From NCBI RefSeq assembly GCF_003202205.1, contig NZ_PDOG01000001.1:565331-629330 (forward strand): a stretch of DNA of 64,000 nt, read 5' to 3'. Positions within the stretch are counted from its first letter, which is position 1. Each line of letters opens with the position of its first letter. Below, one piece after another: positions 7,932 to 18,893 of the stretch. Under the pieces are notes generated by a model. It was not told the origin of the DNA, did not search any database, and worked only from the letters and a program-made list of their open reading frames with translations. This DNA comes from Halomonas sp. LBP4. Lineage in GTDB: Bacteria > Pseudomonadota > Gammaproteobacteria > Pseudomonadales > Halomonadaceae. The position numbers were made by a program, and so were the translations under genes.

Positions 7932-8957
7932 ATGCAACCGATTCACAGCCTTCATGATTTCTTCGTGCGCAGCGGCGCCGAGGTGTACCTCTACCACCTG
8001 GGGCGACGCGTCGAGCCCTGCCCCCTGGCGACCCTGGCCGCCTTCGAGGCCGACGAGCTCGCCTGGCCAACCCCCTGGCGGGGCGAGGCGCGCCTCGGCC
8101 TGGTGTTCCGCCTGGGTGACGTGCGAGATCCGCTGATCTGGTTCCTGGCGCTGCCCCTCGACGAACAGGGCCGGTTGGTGCCGGCACCGCGAGACGCCTT
8201 CGTCCAGCGCCTGCTCGAGACCCTGGGCCGCAGCGTCTCGGCCGTGGGCCGCGGGGATGGCGCCGAGGTCGACAACCTGATGCAGGACAACCCGCTGGCC
8301 TTCACGCCCGCCCTGCCCTTCCAGGCCATGCTGCACGCCCGGGCCAGCCTCGACCTGGGCCTGCCAGCCAGCCAGCACCTGGAGCCGGTGGAGGCCTATC
8401 TGAGCGGCCAGCAGGCGCTCGACTGGCAGGCGCTCGGCCTGCAGGGCCTGGCCGACTTCGCCGTGCGCATGGACGAGGAGGCGAGCCGAAGCCTGGCCGC
8501 TCGCCTCCCCGAGCTGCCCGGCCAGGTACTCGTCTCGCTGTGCTACTGTCTCGAACATGTGACCATCGACGACGACCTCGCCCGGGCACTGCGCCAGCGC
8601 GGGGAGGCGGCCGCCTCCGCCGGTGACATCGAAGGCTTCTGTGCCTGCGTGCGCGCCATGGGCGGCGCCTCGGCGACAATCGCCGGCCCCTGGTTCGACG
8701 CACTGCTCGACGACCCGGACGCCTGCGGCCCCGACCTGCTGGCGGCCATCGCCGGCCGTGGCTGGACGCACCTCGAGCACGGCGAGCGCCTGCCGCGCTT
8801 CCTCACGCGCCTCGCGGAGCAGCGGGAGGTCGACTTCGCCGCCCTGATACGCGACCTGGCGCTGGTGCCACGGCTGCGCCTGCCGGTACTGATGACGCTG
8901 CGCGAGGCCGAGGTGGACAGCGCCATCGGTCGTCGACTGGCCGGGCTGTCACGCTGA
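7932..8957 (+). CDS. DUF3549-family protein
   Basis: A 341-residue cytosolic protein typical of the DUF3549 family (opening IHSLHDFFVRSGAEV, then LDEQGRLVPAPRDAFV). No catalytic motif is evident; the C-terminal half is helical and repeat-like. The ATG at 7932, with GAGGAGGG just before it, is preferred over an ATG 24 nt upstream. It is followed 24 bp later by the protease gene and then rimK, so it is probably the first gene of that unit. Function unknown. Confidence 0.8.
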   Translation: MQPIHSLHDFFVRSGAEVYLYHLGRRVEPCPLATLAAFEADELAWPTPWRGEARLGLVFRLGDVRDPLIWFLALPLDEQGRLVPAPRDAFVQRLLETLGRSVSAVGRGDGAEVDNLMQDNPLAFTPALPFQAMLHARASLDLGLPASQHLEPVEAYLSGQQALDWQALGLQGLADFAVRMDEEASRSLAARLPELPGQVLVSLCYCLEHVTIDDDLARALRQRGEAAASAGDIEGFCACVRAMGGASATIAGPWFDALLDDPDACGPDLLAAIAGRGWTHLEHGERLPRFLTRLAEQREVDFAALIRDLALVPRLRLPVLMTLREAEVDSAIGRRLAGLSR

Positions 8958-8981
8958 GCGCAGAGACCTGGGAGCGAGACG

Positions 8982-9419
8982 ATGAAAGAACTGCCCTACA
9001 CGCCCAAGGCGGTGATCGGCCGTCGCGAGATGATCACCCTGCCGGAGCTGCACCTGACCCTGTGTGCCAAGGCCGACACCGGGGCTCGTACGTCGGCGCT
9101 GCATGCCGAGGACATCGAGTCCTATGAAGAGGACGACCACCTCTGGGTCAGCTTCACCACCCGCAGTGCCGGCCCCGGAACCCCGGCGCACGTCTATCGC
9201 CTGCACCTGCATGACCGGCGCCTCGTGACCAGCTCCAACGGCCAGGCCGAGTGGCGCTACGTGATCCGCACACCGATGCGCCTGGGCGATCTCGAGTACC
9301 CGGTGGAGCTGACCCTGTCCGACCGGCGCAACATGCGCCACCCCATGCTGCTGGGACGCCGCGCCCTGCGCCGCCTCCTGGTGGCCCCCGGCGCCGCCTT
9401 CCTGCACGGCGAACCCTGA
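8982..9419 (+). CDS. Retropepsin-like (putative ATP-dependent zinc) protease, RimK-associated family
   Basis: A 145-residue protein of the family long called ATP-dependent zinc protease (PF05618) and later seen as retropepsin-like. It has the aspartic-protease triad motif DTGA in [13 protein letters not shown] and a second conserved turn in MLLGRRAL. Members are often encoded next to RimK-type glutamate ligases, as here (28 bp upstream of rimK), which suggests a role in trimming or controlling glutamylated proteins. That link is inference from neighbourhood. Confidence 0.85.
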   Translation: MKELPYTPKAVIGRREMITLPELHLTLCAKADTGARTSALHAEDIESYEEDDHLWVSFTTRSAGPGTPAHVYRLHLHDRRLVTSSNGQAEWRYVIRTPMRLGDLEYPVELTLSDRRNMRHPMLLGRRALRRLLVAPGAAFLHGEP

Positions 9420-9447
9420 CCCCCCGGCAATCGACCCGGAGTCCTGC

Positions 9448-10356
9448 ATGCATATCGCGCTGCTGTCACGCAACCGCAACCTCTACTCCACCCGCCGACT
9501 GGTGGAAGCGGCCGAGCAACGGGGCCATACCGCTCGGGTGGTGGACACCCTGCGCTGCTACATGAACATCGCCTCGCATCGGCCCTCGATGCACTACAAG
9601 GGGCAGGAGATCGAACCGTTCGGCGCGGTGATCCCGCGCATCGGCTCCTCGGTAACCTTCTACGGGTGCGCGGTGCTGCGCCAGTTCGAGATGATGGGCA
9701 CCTATGTGCTCAACGACTCGGTGGCCATCACCCGCTCCCGGGACAAGCTGCGCTCGCTGCAGCTGCTCTCGCGCAAGGGGCTGGGCCTGCCGATCACCGG
9801 CTTCGCCCACTCGCCGGACGACATTCCCGACCTGATCACCATGGTCAAGGGGGCCCCCCTGGTGATCAAGCTGCTGGAGGGCACCCAGGGCATCGGCGTG
9901 GTGCTGGCCGAGACCAACCAGGCGGCCGAGAGCGTGATCCAGGCCTTCATGGGCATGAAGGCCAACATCATGGTTCAGGAGTACATCAAGGAGGCCAGGG
10001 GGGCCGACATCCGCTGCTTCGTGATCGGCGACAAGGTGGTGGCATCGATGAAGCGTCAGGCGGCCGATGGCGAGTTCCGCTCCAACCTGCACCGCGGCGG
10101 CACCGCCAGCGTGATCCGCATCACCCCGGAGGAGCGTTCCACGGCGATCCGTGCCGCCAAGGCCATGGGGCTGCGGGTGGCGGGCGTCGACCTGTTGCGC
10201 TCCAACCACGGCCCGGTGATCATGGAGGTGAATTCCTCGCCGGGCCTACAGGGCATCGAGGACGCCACCGGCAAGGACATCGCCGGCCTGATCATCGAGC
10301 ACATCGAGAAGAACGCCGCCACCCCGCGCAAGGCCCCCCCTAAACCCAAGGGTTAA
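9448..10356 (+). CDS. rimK: Ribosomal protein S6--L-glutamate ligase RimK
   Basis: A 302-residue ATP-grasp enzyme that adds glutamates to the C-terminus of ribosomal protein S6 (E. coli RimK has 300). It shows the N-terminal [28 protein letters not shown], the ATP-grasp core [17 protein letters not shown] and the metal site [14 protein letters not shown]. Cytosolic. It lies in a unit with the DUF3549 and protease genes. The coding end is followed by an AT-rich 110 bp gap. Confidence 0.95.
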   Translation: MHIALLSRNRNLYSTRRLVEAAEQRGHTARVVDTLRCYMNIASHRPSMHYKGQEIEPFGAVIPRIGSSVTFYGCAVLRQFEMMGTYVLNDSVAITRSRDKLRSLQLLSRKGLGLPITGFAHSPDDIPDLITMVKGAPLVIKLLEGTQGIGVVLAETNQAAESVIQAFMGMKANIMVQEYIKEARGADIRCFVIGDKVVASMKRQAADGEFRSNLHRGGTASVIRITPEERSTAIRAAKAMGLRVAGVDLLRSNHGPVIMEVNSSPGLQGIEDATGKDIAGLIIEHIEKNAATPRKAPPKPKG

Positions 10357-10466
10357 TTGCGGGAAAAGCGCCCGAACTTGTAAAAAGGGGAAATTAATCG
10401 CTCCCGGGGGTAGCAAAACAGTGTTTCCCCCGCCACAATCGCCGTCACCGGAGGAGGTGACCGCTC

Positions 10467-10910
10467 ATGTTTCTCGACAATCGCCAAGTGGCGATGGACA
10501 GCGCCCTCGAGGCGCTGGCCGACAGCATCGACTACTTTCAGGACAATCTGGAGCGCCTGCGCCCATCCCTGCGCGACGCCCTCAAGCCCCACTACGAAGC
10601 CAGGGCGAAGTCGATGCACGAGTTGCAGGAGCTGGCCCGCAAGCACCTCGCCCTGCTGCCTCGAGATGCCGATGTCGAGCGAGACGACTACATGTGGCTG
10701 TGGAGTCGGCTGAAGAGCTTCGTCGGCAACGACAGCCAGGTGCTGATCGGCGAGCTGCTCGAACAGGAGCGGGTACTGATGCAGGCGCTCTCCACCCTCT
10801 TCACCCACCCCCTGCCCGAGCCCATCGAGCCGGTGATCGAGGAGTGCTTGAAGGGCTGCCGGGCACTGATCCGCGAGCTCTACGCCTCCCAGCAGCGTCA
10901 GCGCCGCTGA
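10467..10910 (+). CDS. Small helical protein, possibly ferritin-like DUF2383
   Basis: A 147-residue all-helical protein with spaced acidic and histidine residues. The length and four-helix pattern resemble DUF2383 (PA2169-like) ferritin-fold proteins, but I cannot confirm the metal ligands. GGAGGAGGTGA lies ahead of the ATG. The preceding 110 bp are AT-rich (TTGTAAAAAGGGGAAATTAA) and may hold its promoter. It converges with the SanA-like gene, 11 bp away. Confidence 0.5.
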   Translation: MFLDNRQVAMDSALEALADSIDYFQDNLERLRPSLRDALKPHYEARAKSMHELQELARKHLALLPRDADVERDDYMWLWSRLKSFVGNDSQVLIGELLEQERVLMQALSTLFTHPLPEPIEPVIEECLKGCRALIRELYASQQRQRR

Positions 10911-10921
10911 CCGCCGGCCAC

Positions 10922-11635
10922 CTACTCCTCGACGACGGCTCCGTCCAGCACCCACGCCTCCCAGGAGCGGGGCGCGATCTCCAGCGGCTCCAGCGGGCCG
11001 AGGAAGTAGGGCTCTCGGCCCCAGACGTAGAGATCCCCCAGGGTCGCCACCCGGGCGATCCATTCCCGCGCCTGCAGCCGCCAGACTCCCCTCACCGGCC
11101 GCGACGGCACCGCACAGCCGGTCACCTCGAGCCCCAGGGTGTCGGCAATGTACAGCGCCCGCGGCAGATGCCACGCCTGGGTAATCAACAGCGCCCTCTC
11201 CACGCCGAACACGTCACGCGCCCGGGTCAGGGTGTCGAAGGTACTGAAGCCCGCATAGTCCAGGGTCATGTCCTCGTCGCGGACATGGCGCCCGCGCAGG
11301 TCGCGCCACATGGTCACGGGCTCGTTGTAGAAACGGGTGCGGTTGTCGCCGGAGAGCAGCAGGTGGTCGACCCGGTCGAGGCGAATCAGGCGTGCCGAGG
11401 CGCTCATGCGGGCATCGAAGTGAGGGTTGCGGACGCCGCTGCGGGTCCAGTGGGAGGTGCCGAAGACGATGCCGACCCGCTCCGCGCCGCACAGCGGCAG
11501 TTCGTGCTCGATGCGCGCCTGGGTCTTGCCGAGCACCCAGAGGTTGCCGGCCACGAACAGCAGTGTCGCCAGGAGCAGCAACGCCCCCAGCGACATCAGC
11601 AACACCTTGAAGAACCTCAACAGCAGCGCGTGCAT
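10922..11635 (-). CDS. sanA: SanA/ElyC/YdcF-type (DUF218) envelope protein
   Basis: A 237-residue membrane-anchored protein: one N-terminal membrane helix (about residues 7-30), then a periplasmic DUF218 domain with VGIVFGTSHW, HLLLSGDNRTRFYNEP and LLITQAWHLPRALYIA. E. coli SanA (239 residues) protects the envelope against vancomycin at high temperature; the biochemical activity is unclear. It follows sufT by 20 bp on the same strand, so it may be read as the last gene of the SUF operon. Confidence 0.88.
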   Translation of the reverse strand: MHALLLRFFKVLLMSLGALLLLATLLFVAGNLWVLGKTQARIEHELPLCGAERVGIVFGTSHWTRSGVRNPHFDARMSASARLIRLDRVDHLLLSGDNRTRFYNEPVTMWRDLRGRHVRDEDMTLDYAGFSTFDTLTRARDVFGVERALLITQAWHLPRALYIADTLGLEVTGCAVPSRPVRGVWRLQAREWIARVATLGDLYVWGREPYFLGPLEPLEIAPRSWEAWVLDGAVVEE

Positions 11636-11655
11636 CGAACTCCCCGGCCGCGAGG

Positions 11656-12228
11656 CTAGAACATGCCCAGTTCCAGCTTGGCCTCGTCGCTCATCATCTC
11701 ACGGCTCCAGGGTGGGTCGAAGACGATCTCGGTGTGCACCTTGCTGATCTGCGGGGCGCCGAGAATCTTGTTGCGGGCATCGGCGGCGATCACGTCGCCC
11801 ATGCCGCAGCCCGGTGCGGTCAGGGTCATGCGGATGGTGACGATGCGCTCGCCGGTGATCAGCCGCTCGATCCGACAGCCGTAGACCAGGCCCAGGTCGA
11901 CGATGTTGACCGGGATCTCCGGATCGAAGCAGGTGCGCAACTGGTCCCAGACGAACTGCTCGATCTCGTCGTCGGAGGCCGTCTCGGGCAGGGTCGGGCG
12001 CGGCAAGGCCTCGAGCCCCAGGGCATCCAGGTTGGCCCCCTCGATCAGGTAGAGCCGCCCCTCGAAGCCAACGCTGACCGAGCTGCCCTTGGCCTGCATC
12101 ACGCTGACGAGGCTGTCCTCGACCAGGGTCACGGTCTTGCCGAAGGGAATGGAGATCGCCTCCACGTCGCGCTGCAGCGGCAGCGTCTGGCCCTTCTCGA
12201 GGCTGGCAATCTGCTCGATAGTGCTCAT
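11656..12228 (-). CDS. sufT: Iron-sulfur assembly protein SufT
   Basis: A 190-residue protein of the SufT type: a short N-terminal extension plus a DUF59 (MIP18-like) domain with DPEIPVNIVDLGLVYGC and the conserved cysteine in TAPGCGMG. SufT helps mature iron-sulfur proteins under high demand in Gram-positive bacteria. It lies 8 bp after sufS, within the SUF operon. Confidence 0.93.
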   Translation of the reverse strand: MSTIEQIASLEKGQTLPLQRDVEAISIPFGKTVTLVEDSLVSVMQAKGSSVSVGFEGRLYLIEGANLDALGLEALPRPTLPETASDDEIEQFVWDQLRTCFDPEIPVNIVDLGLVYGCRIERLITGERIVTIRMTLTAPGCGMGDVIAADARNKILGAPQISKVHTEIVFDPPWSREMMSDEAKLELGMF

Positions 12229-12236
12229 GGGGCTCC

Positions 12237-13496
12237 TTAGCGCACCATGCCGATGACCCGCTCCAGGGCCTCGGCGAAGACATCGACTTCTTCCAGGGTG
12301 TTATAGGCGGCGAACGAGGCCCGGCAGGTGGCATCGACGCCGAAGTGCGTCAGCAGCGGCTGGGCACAGTGGTGGCCGGTGCGGATCGCCACGCCGAGCT
12401 GATCGATCAGCAGGCCGATGTCCTGGGAGTGAGCCCCGTCGACCACGAACGACAGCACGCCGGCCTTGCCTGGTGCGGTGCCGAGGATGCGCAGGCCGTC
12501 GATGCGCAAGACACGTGCGGTGGCGTGCGCCAGCAGGCGCTGCTCCCAGGCGCCGATGGCCTCGAGGCCCAGGGCGTCGACCCACTTCAGCGCGGCGCCC
12601 AGGGCGATCACCTCGGCGATGGCCGGGGTGCCGGCCTCGAACTTGTGGGGAATCGCGGCGAAGGTGGTGGGCGTCTCGAAGGAGACGCTCCGGATCATCT
12701 CGCCGCCCCCCTGCCAGGGTGGCATCGCCTCGAGCAGCCCGGCCTTGCCGTAGAGCACGCCCGCCCCGGTAGGCCCGTAGACCTTGTGCCCCGAGAAGGC
12801 ATAGAAGTCGGCATCGATATCGCGCACGTCCACCTTCTGGTGGGGCGCCGCCTGAGCACCGTCGACCAGGATCAGGGCCCCCTCGGCGTGGGCGATCGCC
12901 GCCATCTCGCGCACCGGGTTGACGGTACCGAAGGCATTGGAGACATGGTTCACCGCCACCAGTCGGGTGCGTGCGGTGAAAAGCCGACGGTAGGCGTCGA
13001 GGTCCAGCACGCCCCGCTCGTCCACCGGAATCACCTTGATCACGATGCCGAGCTCACTGGCCAGCAGCTGCCAGGGCACGATGTTGGAATGGTGCTCGAG
13101 CAGCGACACCAGCACCTCGTCGCCCGGCGTCAGGTTGGCCCGGCCCCAGGCGCCTGCCACCAGGTTGATCGCCTCGGTGGTGCCGCGGGTGAAGACGATC
13201 TCGCGGCTCTCGGCGGCGTTGAGGAAGGCCCGCACGGTCTCTCGGGTGCCCTCGAAGGCGGCGGTGGCCTCGTCGGCGAGGGTGTGCAGCCCGCGGTGGA
13301 TGTTGGCGTTGTAGCGGCCGTAGTAGTCGTCGAATACCTCGATCACCTGCCGCGGGGTCTGGCTGGTGGCGGCGTTGTCGAGATACACCAGCGGCCTGCC
13401 GTGTACCTGGCGCGCCAGGATCGGGAAATCCGCGCGGACCGCTGTCACGTCGAGGGACGGAACATCAAGTGTGGTGCTGGTGGCCAGGTCAGTCAT
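12237..13496 (-). CDS. sufS: Cysteine desulfurase SufS
   Basis: A 419-residue PLP enzyme that takes sulfur from cysteine for SUF cluster assembly. Visible motifs: the PLP lysine in FSGHKVYGPTGAGVLYG, the cofactor region VDGAQAAPHQ, and the persulfide cysteine in RTGHHCAQPLL, matching group II desulfurases. It lies 15 bp after sufD. No sufE or sufU acceptor gene is in the window. Confidence 0.96.
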   Translation of the reverse strand: MTDLATSTTLDVPSLDVTAVRADFPILARQVHGRPLVYLDNAATSQTPRQVIEVFDDYYGRYNANIHRGLHTLADEATAAFEGTRETVRAFLNAAESREIVFTRGTTEAINLVAGAWGRANLTPGDEVLVSLLEHHSNIVPWQLLASELGIVIKVIPVDERGVLDLDAYRRLFTARTRLVAVNHVSNAFGTVNPVREMAAIAHAEGALILVDGAQAAPHQKVDVRDIDADFYAFSGHKVYGPTGAGVLYGKAGLLEAMPPWQGGGEMIRSVSFETPTTFAAIPHKFEAGTPAIAEVIALGAALKWVDALGLEAIGAWEQRLLAHATARVLRIDGLRILGTAPGKAGVLSFVVDGAHSQDIGLLIDQLGVAIRTGHHCAQPLLTHFGVDATCRASFAAYNTLEEVDVFAEALERVIGMVR

Positions 13497-13511
13497 GGCT
13501 GCTTCCCCTCC

Positions 13512-14866
13512 TCATTGCTCGCCGAGTGCCACGGCGGTTTCCACCAGGCCGGCCAGGTTGAAGCGTTCGGGCAGCTTGCCGGCCACGGCCAGCTCGACCC
13601 GTTCGGACACGGCCTCGAGATCCACCTGCTCCATCACCTCGCCGGCGAAGGCCAGGGTCAGCAGGCCGCGGGCGGTCTGCTCGTCGATGCCGCGGGTGCG
13701 CAGGGCGTAGATCGCCTCCTCGTCGAGCTGGCCGGTGGTGGCGCCGTGGGAGCACTTGACGTCGTCGGCATAGATCTCGAGTTCGGGCTTGGTGTCGATC
13801 TCGGCGCGGTCGGAGAGCAGCAGGTTGGCGTTGTTCTGGTACGCCTCGATCTTCTGGCTGTCGCGCTTGACGATCACCTTGCCGTTGAACACGCCATGGG
13901 CGCGGTCGTCGAGAATGCCCTTGTAGTTCTCGTCGGAGAAGGTGTAGGGCGCGTTGTGGTTGACCAGGGTGTGGTTGTCCACGTGCTGGCGCCCCTGGCC
14001 GTAGAAGAGGCCGTTGAAGTGGGTCTCCGCCCCCTGACCGTTGAGGTCCGCCACCAGGTCGGTGCGCACCAGGCCGCCGCCCAGGTTCAGGTTGAACGAG
14101 GTGAAGCGGCTGTCGCGGGCCTGCTCCACCTGGATGCTGGCCACGTGCAGGTCGCCGAGCGGCGCCTCCTGCAGCTTGTAGTGGGTCAGGATGGCCCCGC
14201 GATCCAGCATGATCTCCTCCACCAGGTTGGTGAAGTTGGTCGCGGCCTCCTCGCCCACATGGTGCTCGATCACCGTGGCCTGGCTGCGCCCGCCCGCCTC
14301 GACCAGGATGCGCGGGTGGCTCATCACCGGCGCCTCGCCGGCCCGGGAGAGGAACTGCAGGATGATCGGCTTCTCGACCACGGTGCCCGGCGCCAGGCGC
14401 AGTACCGCGCCCTCCTCCATGAAGGCGGTGTTGAGCGCCGAGAAGGGCGAGAACTCGACCCCGGTCAGCCGCCCCAGCGGACCGCCCACGGCCTCGTGGT
14501 TCTCGACCAGCGCCTGCGACAGCGGCAGCAGCTGCACGCCGGCGGGCAGGTCGTCGAGCCGGGAGAGCGCCGCGGAGAAGACCCCGTCGACGAAGGTCAG
14601 GCGGTGCGCCTCGATGGGCAGCGTCAGGGCCGCCGCCGAGGCCTGGGAAAACTCGCCGTCGGTGGCCAGGGCGAAGTCGCCCCGGGCGATGGCGCGCACG
14701 TCGGTGTACTTCCACTGCTCGACGCGGCGATGGGGAAAGCCCATGGCCTCGAAGCGGGCGGCGCCGGCCTGGCGCCGGGCGGCGATCCAGGTCGGTTCGG
14801 GCCCTCGTGAAGCGGCGCGCTCGGCCAGGCGGTCGAGGAAGCGCGTCACATCGTTCTGAACATCGC

Positions 14867-14870
<4 letters not shown>
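13512..14870 (-). CDS. sufD: SUF scaffold subunit SufD
   Basis: A 452-residue SufB/SufD-family protein, partner of SufB and SufC in the SufBC2D scaffold. It ends with the family pattern SHGATTGQLDEEAIYALRTR and RGL..AFAGEV. The start at 14870 overlaps the sufC stop as ATGA, implying translational coupling; an upstream in-frame start would run into sufC. Confidence 0.95.
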
Positions 14871-15619
<749 letters not shown>

Positions 15620-15642
15620 GTTGATTACCTTTGATCCAGTTT

Positions 15643-15660
15643 GCGCCGCCCGCGCGGCGC
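15643..15660. other. Hairpin between sufB and sufC
   Basis: A perfect 7 bp inverted repeat (GCGCCGC, 4-nt loop, GCGGCGC) in the sufB-sufC gap. It could be an RNA processing or partial attenuation point setting the ratio of SufB to SufCD; no T-tract follows. Role uncertain. Confidence 0.4.
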
Positions 15661-15688
15661 CGATACGTTCGGTGGTTTCCGCGGCGGC

Positions 15689-17131
<1,443 letters not shown>

Positions 17132-17203
17132 GATGCTTCCCCTCCCGGGCGGTTGGGTCGGCGAGCCGTGCTCGCCTCGGGTAATGAATCCGGTTCGGTG
17201 GGC

Positions 17204-17668
17204 TCAGGCCGTGTCGGCGGCCAGGCTCACGCTCTGTATGGGTAGCTGCACCGGCAGCTTGAGCGGCGCGGTATCGGCCAGGTGGGCCAGCGTCACGCTG
17301 TCGAGCAGGGTGCGCACCCCCAGTGAAACGCGCTGCCAGTTGTCGGCGACCCCGCAGGTGGCGGCGAGATCACAGTCGCCCTCGGCGTGGCTGCATTCGG
17401 TCATCGCTACCGGCCCCTCGATGGCGGTGATGATGTCGATGGCGGTGATCTTTGATGCCGGCCGCGCCAGGGAGTACCCCCCCTGGGCGCCGCGGTGCGA
17501 TTCCAGCAATCCCGCCTTGACCAGCATCTTCAGGGTCTTGCTGACCGTGGGATGCGGCAGCTGCACCGCCTCGGCGAGCTCCGCCGCCGCATGCGACTGG
17601 TCGGGGTGCCTGGCGATATGCGCCATCACCACCGCGGCATAGTCGGTCAGCCGTGAAAGCTTGAGCAT
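17204..17668 (-). CDS. Rrf2-family SUF operon regulator (SufR/IscR-like)
   Basis: A 154-residue winged-helix repressor of the Rrf2 family, of the type found ahead of sufBCDS in xanthomonads and halomonads. The helix-turn-helix is around LAEAVQLPHPTVSKTLKML. Three cysteines, Cys92, Cys99 and Cys105, lie where IscR ligates its 2Fe-2S cluster. The frame is open 55 codons further upstream, but the ATG at 17668 gives the standard MLKLSRLTDYA start; a longer product would overlap the promoter. Likely senses cluster status and represses its own operon. Confidence 0.92.
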   Translation of the reverse strand: MLKLSRLTDYAAVVMAHIARHPDQSHAAAELAEAVQLPHPTVSKTLKMLVKAGLLESHRGAQGGYSLARPASKITAIDIITAIEGPVAMTECSHAEGDCDLAATCGVADNWQRVSLGVRTLLDSVTLAHLADTAPLKLPVQLPIQSVSLAADTA

Positions 17669-17684
17669 GCCTGACTCCTCAGGG

Positions 17685-17706
17685 CGCGGGTCTGGACGGA
17701 CCCGCG
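17685..17706. other. Leader hairpin before the SUF regulator
   Basis: A perfect 8 bp inverted repeat (CGCGGGTC, 6-nt loop, GACCCGCG) between the SUF promoter and the regulator start. It may shape the 5' leader; no function can be assigned. Confidence 0.45.
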
Positions 17707-17710
17707 ATCG

Positions 17711-17749
17711 ATTGGGGACCATTTTAGTCCTGTATGATTTCGATGTGAA
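17711..17749 (-). promoter_or_regulatory. SUF operon promoter with overlapping Rrf2/IscR-type operator
   Basis: On the minus strand the sequence reads TTCACA, 17 bp, TAAAAT: a good -35 (17744-17749) and -10 (17721-17726). The -10 is embedded in GGACTAAAATGGTCC, flanked by ATA on one side, which closely follows the IscR type 1 consensus (ATA-N3-GACT-purine-WWW-pyrimidine-AGTC) with one core change. A repressor bound here would block polymerase, so autoregulation by the adjacent Rrf2 protein is expected. Confidence 0.75.
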
Positions 17750-18111
17750 GCCCCCCGACCACTTCTCGCGCGCAAGCGGCAGGATGCCGGCATGATCAGC
17801 GCCGATCCCATCAAAAACGCCAATCATTCTCATTTGCCACCGCTATCGATCCCCCACCACGCATGGATCGGAACCATCCATTCCACCCATTGCAGATCGT
17901 CATCCATTGCCAAAACAAATAGATAACCGGCTCTGCTAAGCTTGTGGCATTCGAACGGGTCAAGTCGATGGGCGTGGCGGAGGGCATCACCAACCTCTCG
18001 CACGCCGCTATCGCCCGCGCTCGCTGATCCGCGCGTTGATGGCCGGCTACCGGTAATGGGTTAACCTGAAGCCAGTACGGCACGCATCCTGCCCCAGCCA
18101 TGGAGCCTCCC
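17750..18111. other. Intergenic stretch between SUF promoter and methyltransferase gene
   Basis: About 360 bp without a supported gene. It is less GC-rich in 17840-17950 (for example CCAAAACAAATAGATAACC), which may hold the promoter of the plus-strand methyltransferase, but I cannot pick a convincing -10/-35 pair. A frame open across it on the minus strand has no ribosome site or recognisable motif. Confidence 0.4.
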
Positions 18112-18879
18112 ATGACCGATGTCCCGCACAACGCCCCCGGCCAGCACTGGAGCGCCAATGGCTATGCCCAGCACGCCGACTTCGTACCGGCCCTGGGGAG
18201 CGCCGTGGCCGAACTGCTGGCACCACGACCCGGCGAGCGTATCCTCGACCTGGGCTGTGGCGACGGCGCCCTGAGCGAGGTGCTGGCCGAGTCCGGCGCC
18301 ACCCTGGTCGGGGTCGATGCCTCGGCCGACATGGTCGACGCCGCCCGGGCCCGTGGCCTGGATGCCCGGGTGGTGGATGCCCACAACCTGCCCTTCGATC
18401 ACGAGTTCGACGCCGTCTCCAGCAACGCCGCCCTGCACTGGATGCTCAACCACGAGGCGGTGGTCGCCGGCGTCCGGCGGGCGCTGAAGCCGGGCGGACG
18501 TTTCGTCGCCGAGTTCGGCGGCCACGGCAATGTCGCCGCCATCTGCACCGCCCTGCTGGCGGCCCTGCAGGTTCGCGGCATCAGCGGCAAGGCCCGTTTC
18601 CCCTGGTACTTCCCCACCGCCGACGAGTATCGCGACTGCCTGGAGGCCGCCGGCTTCAGGGTCGAGACCCTCGAGCTGATTCCCCGCCCCACGCCCTTGC
18701 CCACCGGCATGGCCGGCTGGCTCGCCACCTTCGCCAACCCCTTCCTGCACGGCCTCGAGGATGACGTGCGCGAGGCGGTGCTGGACGACGCCCTCGCCTG
18801 GCTGGCCCCCAGCCTGTGCGACAGCCACGGCAACTGGACGGCCGACTATGTGCGGCTGAGACTCAAGGCACACTGCTGA
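18112..18879 (+). CDS. Class I SAM-dependent methyltransferase
   Basis: A 255-residue cytosolic protein with the class I fold: SAM motif ILDLGCGDGALSEVL, acidic motif LVGVDASADMVDAAR, then FDAVSSNAALHWM and LKPGGRFVAEFGG. The HW-M pattern and length recall trans-aconitate methyltransferase and BioC-like enzymes; the substrate cannot be read. The ATG at 18112 follows GGAGCC. The next gene starts 14 bp later. Confidence 0.85.
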   Translation: MTDVPHNAPGQHWSANGYAQHADFVPALGSAVAELLAPRPGERILDLGCGDGALSEVLAESGATLVGVDASADMVDAARARGLDARVVDAHNLPFDHEFDAVSSNAALHWMLNHEAVVAGVRRALKPGGRFVAEFGGHGNVAAICTALLAALQVRGISGKARFPWYFPTADEYRDCLEAAGFRVETLELIPRPTPLPTGMAGWLATFANPFLHGLEDDVREAVLDDALAWLAPSLCDSHGNWTADYVRLRLKAHC

Positions 18880-18893
18880 CGGGAGGCACCGCC

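Noticed and set aside
12345..14810. Long plus-strand frame across sufS and sufD
   Set aside because: Antisense shadow of well-recognised suf genes; no ribosome site or domain.
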